Positions 15,801 to 19,399 of a DNA stretch of 19,399 nucleotides are shown piece after piece. This DNA is from Candidatus Wallbacteria bacterium (GTDB lineage Bacteria > Muiribacteriota > JAQTZZ01): positions 1 to 19,399 of the forward strand of contig JAQTRI010000019.1 in the NCBI GenBank assembly GCA_028711905.1, in the 5' to 3' direction. A program made the position numbers and the translations under genes. The notes beneath the pieces were generated by a model that saw only the letters and a list, made by a program, of their open reading frames with translations, had not been told where the DNA came from and did no database searches. Every line of letters begins with the position of its first letter. The stretch's first letter is position 1.

Positions 15801-18800
15801 CGGGAATTTCAGTCATCTTAACGGCACATTCCTGATCCAGGGCGGTGGAACAACAAATTTCAGAGGAAGCAGCACTTTCAGGAATCTCGCCTGTGAGACC
15901 GCCGGAAAAATCCTGAATTTCGAACAGGGCCTGACACAGACTATCCAGGGAACCCTGACCATTACCGGCGTGGCAGGAAACCTGATTACACTCGAAAGCT
16001 CCGGAGCCGGGGCCTATACCCTGAATTTCCCGAACGGGGCTCAGACCGTGACATACGCTGATCTCGAATACTGCACAGCAGGAACAAATTCCGGCACAGC
16101 CAATAATTCCCGCAATTCCGGCAACAACACCAACTGGAACTTCGGTACAGTCACCTGGACAGGTGCTATCGGCACTGACTGGGCGACAGGCGGAAACTGG
16201 AACACAGGTGTGGCGCCCGGACTCTTTGACACAGTGGAAATAGCCGCTGCCGGTAATCAGCCGGTGCTGTCAGGCGCAGTCGCGGTCAAGGTCCTGATCA
16301 TTGACAGCGGCAGCACACTGAAACTTTCAGGAAACAATATCGAGGTGACAGGAGTGACTTCCAACAGCGGCACGATCGAACTCCAGGGCGCTGAAACCAC
16401 GACTTTTACCGGGGGGCTTGCCAATAACGCCGGGTCAAAGATTAAGTACAAAGGCGGAGCGGGTCAGATCAAAAACTGGACATATAGAAACCTGATCATC
16501 GACGGCATAGCCGCCACATACCGCACCCCTGGAGACAACCTGGCAGTGGCGGAAACCCTGGAAGTGATGAGCGGCACATTCAGTGCCAATGACGGAGGCG
16601 CAGACCGCACAGTCACAGCAGCAGGTTTGGTCAATGCCGGTATTTATCTCGGCGGGACTCTGACCAATACCTTTTCAGGTTCATTTGTGAATTCCGGAAC
16701 TTATACAGCCACAAGCGGCAGCACAGTACTTGATGGAGTCAGCCTTTTCAACAACACCAACGCATTCAACGCCAATGGCGGCACAGTTATTGTCCAGGGC
16801 GCAGGCACAACCACCTTTGCAGGAACCACTACCTTCAACCACTTGTCCTGCACAACCGCCGGAAAGCAGCTGACTTTTACCATGGGCACAACCCAGACTG
16901 TATCTGGTACGCTTACTGTCACCGGCGCCGCCGGAAATCTGATCAAGCTTCGCTCAACTGGAGCAGGGGCCTATACACTGAACTTCTCAAACGGGCCGCA
17001 GACCGTGTCGTTTGCCGATCTGCAGTACTGCACAGCCCTTACAAATCCGGGCAATGCAAATTCATCAAGCAATTCCGGCAGCAACATCAACTGGAACTTC
17101 GGTAACTTCATCTGGACCGGTGCTGTTTCCACAGACTGGGCTGCAGCCGGAAACTGGTCGAGCGGAGTGGTTCCCGGTCAGTACGACAGTGTGGAAATAG
17201 CCAACGCAGCCAATCAGCCTGTTCTTGCAGCGCTTACCACAGTCAAGGCGCTGACTGTCAATACAGGTTCTACTCTTGCGACTGCAGGCAACAACATCAC
17301 TGTCACTGCTGGTGCGGCATTCTTCAGCGTTTACGGTACGATCGAACTTTCCGGGAGCGAGGGTGCGATCACAACCCCGACATTCCATGCAGGATCTCTG
17401 GTGATTTATCGCGGCAATGCCAATGGATCCCAGAACACCTTTACCATGAACAACTGGAGTTACAGGAACCTGTTGATTAACAGCACGGACGCAGGGGTGA
17501 ACCGGGACATCTTCCGGCCGTTCGCCGACCTGGTGATCCCGGAAAACCTGACTGTCGGAAGCGGTTCTCTTGACCTCAGCGGAAAGAACCTTTCAGTTAC
17601 CGGAGTTACAATGATTGCGGACAAACTTGACCCTGGGTCCAGCACGCTTCTGTTTACAGGCGGGTTTGCTCTGTCAGGGACTGCTGAATTTCTTCCGGGC
17701 AGCGGCGGCCAGACTTTTGGCGGGGATGTCACGATCAGCGCTGGAACCTCGTTCAATGCCACTTCCGGCATGACTTACCTCACAGGAACCGGCGTCACAT
17801 GGACCAAAAACGCTGCCGGTAATTTTACCCACAACAATGGTGGTGTCACAGTGCAGGGAGCAGGTATCACCAATTTCAGGGGTGCCAATACATTCAAGAA
17901 CCTTATCTGTACGACAGCCGGCAAAACGCTCAATTTTGAAATGGGTCTGACCCAGACTATCCAGGGTACGCTGACCATCACAGGCGTTTACGGCAACATG
18001 ATTAGTCTCAGAAGCTCCGGAGCCGGAGCTTATACTTTGAATTTCCCTAATGGCGAGCAGACGGTTACTTACGCTGACCTGGAATACTGCACAGCAGGAA
18101 CGAATGCGGGCAATGCCGATATTTCCCGCAATTCAGGCAACAACACCAACTGGGTATTCGGGAGTGTGACATGGACCGGAGCCGCGAACACCGACTGGGC
18201 TGATGCAGGAAACTGGGATATTGGGGCTGTGCCCGTTGCCAGTGATAAGGTTGTTGTCGCTGCCTCCGCCAATCAGCCGGTGCTTTCAGGGCTGACCTCG
18301 GTCCAGACCCTGACTGTCAACAGCAATGCCACGCTGCGCCTTAGCGGTCAGAACCTGACAGTGACGGGCGCGGCTGTCAACAGCGGCACGATCGAGCTGC
18401 AGGGCGGGGAAACCACCACTTTTACCGGCGGACTGACCAACAATGCCGGGTCGATGTTCGCTTACACAGGCGGATATTCCGGGCAGATCAAGAACCTGTC
18501 ATACAAGAGGCTGAAGATCGCAGGCGGAGCGCTGGATTTATATCGCACGCCAGGCGCAAATCTGGTAGTGGGAGAAACCCTGGAAATCGCATCCGGCACC
18601 TTTAACGCCAATGATGGAATCGAAGACCGGACTGTTGCTGCGGCAGGGTTTATCAATGCCGGGACATATTCGGGCGGCACATTAACCAACTCTTTCAGCG
18701 GAGCTTTTGTCAATTCAGGCACATTCACGGCTACCAGCGGCAATACTCTGCTCAACAGTGTGACCACATTCAATAATACCGGAGGCACATTCACGGCCAA

Positions 18801-19399
18801 TGGCGGCACAGTGACCCTGCAGGGAGCTGCCACCACGCTTTTCAAGGGGAACAGTGCATTCAATGACCTGACATGCACCGAGCCGGGCAAGCAACTGACC
18901 TTCACGGCAGGATCGTTCCAGACGGTTAATGGCACTCTCACAGTGACAGGCACACCCGGCAATCTGATCAAGTTCAGGAGCACTGCGGCCGGCGCATACA
19001 CGCTCAGCTTTCCGAACGGCCCGCAGACCGTATCTTACGCTGATCTACAATACTGTATAGCCCTTAACAATGCTGGTACTGCCAATAATTCCCGTAATTC
19101 GGGCAACAACACCAACTGGAACTTCGGCACAATCACATGGACCGGCGCATCGAATACGAGTTGGTCAACAGAGAGCAACTGGAATATCGGGGCTGTGCCC
19201 ACGGAATTCGACAGCGTGATGATCGCCAATGCCGCCAATCAGCCGGTTCTCTCATCAAGCATCAACCTGCAGTCATTGATCATCAACAGCGGATCATCGC
19301 TGTCATTAAGCGGATGGAACATTTCGGTCGCAGGCGCAACTGTCAACAACGGAATGATCGCGCTCCAGGGCGGGGAAACAGTCATCTGGACCGGGGGAC
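6868..19399 (+). CDS. giant secreted repeat protein, probable adhesin (3' partial)
   Basis: I translated every codon from ATG 6868 to 19399 and found no stop: at least 4177 residues, still open at the edge. MSGSRMILTVVLLAAMTTMV then SAAG is a Sec signal peptide (cleavage near residue 23). Start choice is uncertain: the in-frame stop at 6847-6849 bounds it, GTG 6865 and ATG 6883 are alternatives, and GAAGG (6848-6852) is 15 bases away. The rest is Gly/Thr/Asn/Ser-rich with short alternating strands (LTVTGN, NNGTI.LQG, NAGS.V), as in right-handed beta-solenoids. It is built from A modules (about 320 residues), B modules (350-375) and C modules (about 140). WTG...TDW..NW..G.VP motifs sit at residues 561, 2403, 2722, 3097, 3416, 3769 and 4091; such motifs and NSGNNTNWNFG endings are common in bacterial autotransporter-like and secreted surface proteins. 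No catalytic motif seen. The anchor or secretion domain must lie beyond the window. Confidence 0.9.
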   Translation, partial: MSGSRMILTVVLLAAMTTMVSAAGLTVPAGSTLTVSGNFTLPSHLAFQGAVVLSAASAVVPNVTLSGNWINGGTFTPNSGKVTFSGAANQGLTSNNQSFFDLTVDKSSAYTVTVTGNLTVTGNFVITRGIINCGAGTVDITTNPGSISALGTFKMAGGTITPLNAITNNGTIEIQGNETIALVTVTNNPGSKVIFTGTTNATSDTYTMPTWNYGCSVIFNCGEGTGFKDRFQFPADAVGIEGLTVTNCTVEVMAFDITMSQASVINGQLWGVTGHSITFNGTATINAGGKLKLDGGTLTTALGITNNGTLQLHGSETTTLTGGITNNAGSWVTYDGTWSGQVKNWTYQGLRIDGGASVYRTPGVNLTVNETMEILTGTFNTNDGGSDRTLTVNKGFVNAGTFVGNGSLQTYNGNWINTGNYTASSANTIVAHASAFSFNSTAGTIVPAGGTFVFQGAGTTLFVGNGTFNNFTCITPGKQMTFTMGSAQTINGTLTITGASGNLVKLRSTGAANYTLDFPNGTQTITYADLQYCIAGTNQGTANDSKNSGNNVNWLWGSVSWTGGAGTTNWETGLNWSSGIRPGINDTAEIAVAAFQPVLTAHVSIKALLVNTDATLKLAGFNLACSSASTSVNEGTIELFGSETVTFTGGLNNTAGSKMRLTGTSNAAANTYDLPNWTYNGSLYFVGSEAGGQKDRFRFLASATALEALEVTNCTVETQNNNITMSGTTTINGQLWCASQATTFNGPATISASGVMKLSGGTLTPTAGITNNGTLYLYGNEAINAGAVTHNNGSFVIFQGSTNGVANTINIPAAGWTYSGNTVFNCSEPTGQKDLFRFLDNAILMQSLSVTGCTVETQVYNITMSGATTINGQLWCGPAGQTTTLNGATTIAVGGVMKLSGGTLTPTGTITNNGTIRLIGSETINAGAVTCTSGSKLIFYGTPDGVADIYSMPAAWIIEGDLSFECTEPTFNTDTFRFSSPQDTIEALVITGCTVETMNNNITVADTTTISGQLSGGAQASTFNGVMTINAGGTLQLGGTGHVLNPTAGITNNGTIRIYGSETINAGAVTSNAGSNVIFTGTTNASYDTYGIPAAGWTYNGSIYFVCGEPAAQKDRFRFQAAANGIESLTVTNCTVETQNNNITMSDDVLINGQFWGGVQTTTITGSATIEVGGVLKLGGNGATLNTAAGTLTNYGLIRLKGSETCNEDASVVNMTGSTVQYDSGTNDDVKDWGYQNLIINGGIIDLGQDLTVNEDFSIVNAGTFKAENFTLLVKGNFSNAGSFSGGTGTHTYKGNWTNSSAYTATSLNTNFSPLAGPVVIVNSGTVSPNSGTVNIQPGDAVAPVYLGTNLTTNPLYRLNVLAGATLNLSGYNISATAASTNSGTIELQGGETVTFSTSMTCNAGSKVIFDGTPTGTSNLYTLPNWIYSGSILFNCTEPTGFKDRFRFQAHAAGIQALTINDCTVETMAFNIAMSGATIVNGQLWCGAQTTTFTGAASINSGCTLKLTGGTLNPTGGITNDGTIDLYGSETINAGNVISNAGSMVVYRGTNDNLIQTFSIPASWTFNGDLSIDGSETEANRDIFRLGSHQAGVDSLTITSGTLGLNGYNLTAADASVNNYVIELQGVETVSFPSGMTHSVGSYIRYVGSDNGVSNVMTVNTGAGWEYRNLVIDEDAVAFRDIFRANGSLDNFSAAGRLYVTDGTLELQAFDLAVPGSITISVGGRLKLSGGALTPTGGIANSGVIEMQGNETINAGAVVNNPGSTVLLTGTNDNVTQVFDIPALWTYSGNLTVDGTETLANKDTVRMSADLLNLQAVRTADGTLNLNGFDLTASAASVNNGTLQLQGDEIVTFTAGLTHGVSSSVRYTGSDNAATDVMTVRTGADWAYQGLVIAETAVAGGRDRFQLTGDLTNFAAGGTLSIQNGTMETQAFELAIPGAATIGATGRLKMAGGTLTPTGGLANSGYIEMQGNEAINPGAVTNNAGSTVLITGTNTGTADTYNIPNWTYNGHIQFISAEPTGQKDSFRFQAAANAIQDLTITNCTVETQAHNITLNGVTTISGQLQCGLQITTFSGAANILAEGTLKMTGGTLNPTGSLTNNGIIDMQGTETIGAGAVANNSGSTVIYRGNNNGTGDTYTMKNWTYRSLVINSADTDINRDIFRPFANLVLVENLSVASGSLDLNGKNLAVGGNTTIADRLIPGAGTMGFTGSVSLSGSAYLLPGTGVQSYTGDVSLSGTCTFDGGTNKNTFNGSVTIGAGTTFNATSGSTWLTGDGATWTRDAAANFSHNNSTVIVAGTGTLNFSGDTTFKNLTCTTGGKTLQFEQGKTQTVQGTFTITGEPGNLINLRSSGIGQYTLDFPAGPQTVSYADIEYSIAGINTGTANISRNSGNNTNWSFGGMTWDGSDSADWEDGDNWSTGMIPTPVDDVVVPAGIANQPVLSAPASVKTLTINSGATVNLNGFDIDVIGATANSGTIELQGSETTTFTGGLVHTAGSKVIYSGGSGQIKDWAYKGLVIDELGATYQTPGADLSVAETLEIRAGTFDANDGVADHTVTAAGFVNAGIYLGGTLSNTFSGGFVNSGTVTATSGNTVLDGVTLFNNTGGAFNANGGTVIVQGAGTTTFAGNTSFNDLTCTTAGKQLTFTAGSNQTISGVLTVTGAAGNLIKLRSTAAAAYTITDSGTENVTFADVEYSTAANGITATSSKNSGNNTNWNFGNVVWTGAASTDWSAAGNWNTGVVPGQYDSVEIDAGPLNQPVLSASATVYAMTLNTGSTIDANGFNCTINAGSASFNVYGTVELIGNEAAITAPTLRNGSSVIYRGNGNGAQNIYTMKGWSYRNLLINSTDSAVSRDIFRPVADLIVPENLTVSSGCFDLSGKNLSVTGNTAIADRFDPGSSTLGFTGSVSLTGAAEFLPGTGAQVYTGDVTLSGTSTFDGGNNKNTFAGSVAIGAGTSFSATSGTTYLTGTNVTWSKNAAGNFSHLNGTFLIQGGGTTNFRGSSTFRNLACETAGKILNFEQGLTQTIQGTLTITGVAGNLITLESSGAGAYTLNFPNGAQTVTYADLEYCTAGTNSGTANNSRNSGNNTNWNFGTVTWTGAIGTDWATGGNWNTGVAPGLFDTVEIAAAGNQPVLSGAVAVKVLIIDSGSTLKLSGNNIEVTGVTSNSGTIELQGAETTTFTGGLANNAGSKIKYKGGAGQIKNWTYRNLIIDGIAATYRTPGDNLAVAETLEVMSGTFSANDGGADRTVTAAGLVNAGIYLGGTLTNTFSGSFVNSGTYTATSGSTVLDGVSLFNNTNAFNANGGTVIVQGAGTTTFAGTTTFNHLSCTTAGKQLTFTMGTTQTVSGTLTVTGAAGNLIKLRSTGAGAYTLNFSNGPQTVSFADLQYCTALTNPGNANSSSNSGSNINWNFGNFIWTGAVSTDWAAAGNWSSGVVPGQYDSVEIANAANQPVLAALTTVKALTVNTGSTLATAGNNITVTAGAAFFSVYGTIELSGSEGAITTPTFHAGSLVIYRGNANGSQNTFTMNNWSYRNLLINSTDAGVNRDIFRPFADLVIPENLTVGSGSLDLSGKNLSVTGVTMIADKLDPGSSTLLFTGGFALSGTAEFLPGSGGQTFGGDVTISAGTSFNATSGMTYLTGTGVTWTKNAAGNFTHNNGGVTVQGAGITNFRGANTFKNLICTTAGKTLNFEMGLTQTIQGTLTITGVYGNMISLRSSGAGAYTLNFPNGEQTVTYADLEYCTAGTNAGNADISRNSGNNTNWVFGSVTWTGAANTDWADAGNWDIGAVPVASDKVVVAASANQPVLSGLTSVQTLTVNSNATLRLSGQNLTVTGAAVNSGTIELQGGETTTFTGGLTNNAGSMFAYTGGYSGQIKNLSYKRLKIAGGALDLYRTPGANLVVGETLEIASGTFNANDGIEDRTVAAAGFINAGTYSGGTLTNSFSGAFVNSGTFTATSGNTLLNSVTTFNNTGGTFTANGGTVTLQGAATTLFKGNSAFNDLTCTEPGKQLTFTAGSFQTVNGTLTVTGTPGNLIKFRSTAAGAYTLSFPNGPQTVSYADLQYCIALNNAGTANNSRNSGNNTNWNFGTITWTGASNTSWSTESNWNIGAVPTEFDSVMIANAANQPVLSSSINLQSLIINSGSSLSLSGWNISVAGATVNNGMIALQGGETVIWTGG
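7780..8547 (+). repeat. type A module, first copy (A0)
   Basis: Residues about 305-560: NNGTLQLHGSETTTLTGG, a GQVKNW segment, VYRTPGVNLTVNETMEI, FVFQGAGTTLF, GKQMTFTMGSAQTINGTLTI, NLVKLRSTGA, YADLQYC and NSGNNVNW. The same order of motifs recurs in the modules at 14074, 16156 and 18172. It ends at the first WTG/NW motif (Trp codon 8548). Confidence 0.75.
8761..10500 (+). repeat. type C modules, four tandem copies of about 420 nt
   Basis: The Cys of (N/G)CTVET stands at codons 9007, 9424, 9844 and 10267, giving periods of 417, 420 and 423 nt. Each unit runs: GSETINAGAV..N.GS, (I/L)P..W.Y.G, a Cys-containing strand before EPTGQKD, F.F, CTVET...NITM, INGQLW(C), GGTLTPT.GITNNGTI. A further copy precedes A0 (Cys codon 7609), and others follow at 11254 and 12994. 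Confidence 0.8.
11668..12993 (+). repeat. tandem duplication of about 663 nt inside the C region
   Basis: GTLGLNGYNLTA (codon 11668) recurs as GTLNLNGFDLTA (12331), and GTLELQAFDLAVPG (11974) as GTMETQAFELAIPG (12640), offsets 663 and 666 nt. Both copies carry HSVGSYIRYVGSDN / HGVSSSVRYTGSDN, a W-Y-x-L-V-I segment and G(R)LK(L/M)(S/A)GG.LTPTGG. Each is a compound of a degenerate C unit and a short A-like unit. Confidence 0.75.
13201..14073 (+). repeat. type B module, first copy (B0)
   Basis: STVIYRGNNNGTGDTYTMKNW, INRDIFRPFANLVLVENLSV, GSLDLNGKNLAV, GFTGSVSLSGSAYLLPGTG, CTFDGGTNKNTF, ATSGSTWLTGDGATWTRDAA, GKTLQFEQGKTQTVQGTFTI and NSGNNTNWSFG, the same order as in the modules at 15031 and 17113. 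Its beginning merges with the last C module. Confidence 0.75.
14074..15030 (+). repeat. type A module (A1), 957 nt
   Basis: From the Trp codon of TWDGSDSADW to that of VWTGAASTDW. It contains NQPVLSAPASVKTLTINSGA, NSGTIELQGSETTTFTGG, QTPGADLSVAETLEI, FVNAGIYLGGTLSNTFSGG, GKQLTFTAGSNQTISGVLTV and ADVEYS. From 14551 the DNA matches A2 (from 16630) base for base for 26 nt and then with few differences. Confidence 0.85.
15031..16155 (+). repeat. type B module (B1), 1125 nt
   Basis: Begins WTGAASTDWSAAGNWNTGVV. It carries SSVIYRGNGNGAQNIYTMKG, RDIFRPVADLIVPENLTVSS, GAAEFLPGTGAQ, STFDGGNNKNTFAGSV, ATSGTTYLTGTNVTWSKNAA, FEQGLTQTIQGTLTITG and ADLEYCTAGTN. Confidence 0.85.
16156..17112 (+). repeat. 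type A module (A2), 957 nt
   Basis: Begins WTGAIGTDWATGGNWNTG. Exactly the same length as A1, with the same motif order: NSGTIELQGAETTTFTGG, YRTPGDNLAVAETLEV, LVNAGIYLGGTLTNTFSG, GKQLTFTMGTTQTVSGTLTV and ADLQYCTALTN. Confidence 0.85.
17113..18171 (+). repeat. type B module (B2), 1059 nt, shorter than B1
   Basis: Begins WTGAVSTDWAAAGNWSSGVV. It follows B1 motif for motif but lacks about 22 residues (66 nt): GDVTISAGTSFNATSG replaces the longer B1 stretch from GDVTLSGTSTFDGG to ATSG, losing the NNKNTFAGSV part. In-frame loss. Confidence 0.85.
18172..19137 (+). repeat. type A module (A3), 966 nt
   Basis: Begins WTGAANTDWADAGNWDIGAV. It contains NSGTIELQGGETTTFTGG, LYRTPGANLVVGETLEI, FINAGTYSGGTLTNSFSG, GKQLTFTAGSFQTVNGTLTV and ADLQYCIALNN. 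Three residues longer than A1 and A2. Confidence 0.85.
19138..19399 (+). repeat. start of a further module, cut by the window edge
   Basis: Begins WTGASNTSWSTESNWNIGAV. The visible end, VNNGMIALQGGETVIWTGG, matches the A (or C) pattern NSGTIELQG.ETTTFTGG rather than the B pattern, so strict A/B alternation may break here. Confidence 0.7.

Noticed and set aside
6868..19399. Dozens of minus-strand and off-frame ORFs of 60-250 codons inside the giant gene
   Set aside because: They lie antisense or out of frame to one uninterrupted plus-strand frame, show low-complexity Val/Pro/Leu composition mirroring the Gly/Thr/Asn codons, and repeat with the modules.

Overview
The window reads as bacterial chromosome from an organism I cannot place: AGGAGG-type ribosome binding sites, overlapping gene pairs, sigma-70-like promoters and two Sec signal peptides. 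No housekeeping or taxonomic marker gene is present. The abundance of type II toxin-antitoxin (TA) pairs, tail-fibre-like stalk repeats and very long Gly/Thr/Asn-rich surface proteins recalls uncultured sediment or groundwater lineages, but that is inference only.

Layout. Positions 1-170 hold the 3' end of an unrecognised + strand gene. Positions 171-607 are a repeat-dense spacer: a 36-nt hairpin, three arrays of degenerate heptamers (CC..T.A type), an inverted repeat and a 20-nt perfect palindrome. Positions 608-2281 (+) encode a secreted protein with a signal peptide, two tandem 95-residue stalk repeats of the kind seen in phage tail fibres, and a C-terminal domain like a tail-fibre tip. 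Positions 2396-6061 (-) are a TA island. In transcription order it holds RHH antitoxin/RelE-ParE toxin, HicB/HicA, a small antitoxin with a shortened PIN toxin, MNT/HEPN, and a decayed DUF4258 with an intact DUF2283. Partners overlap by 1, 4 or 8 nt. The four pairs upstream of DUF4258 each have their own recognisable promoter, so these are independent modules on one strand. Between them lie copies of several dispersed repeats, which suggests assembly by repeat-associated acquisition and decay.

Positions 6062-6867 are AT-rich leader DNA with a possible small basic ORF. From 6868 (+) to the window edge there is one uninterrupted reading frame of at least 4177 codons. I read this frame line by line and found no stop. 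It starts with a signal peptide and then consists only of nested repeats. Type A modules (about 320 residues) alternate with type B modules (about 350-375 residues), most joints carrying a WTG..TDW..NW..G.VP motif. An array of about 140-residue, cysteine-containing type C modules is inserted between the first A and the first B. It looks like a giant beta-solenoid surface or secreted adhesin, and its C terminus (anchor or secretion signal) lies outside the window.

The most notable items are the giant protein with its hierarchical A/B/C organisation, the one-strand TA island between two surface-protein genes, the heptamer arrays, and a 57-nt dispersed element whose two copies differ only by pair-preserving changes in the heart of the palindrome.
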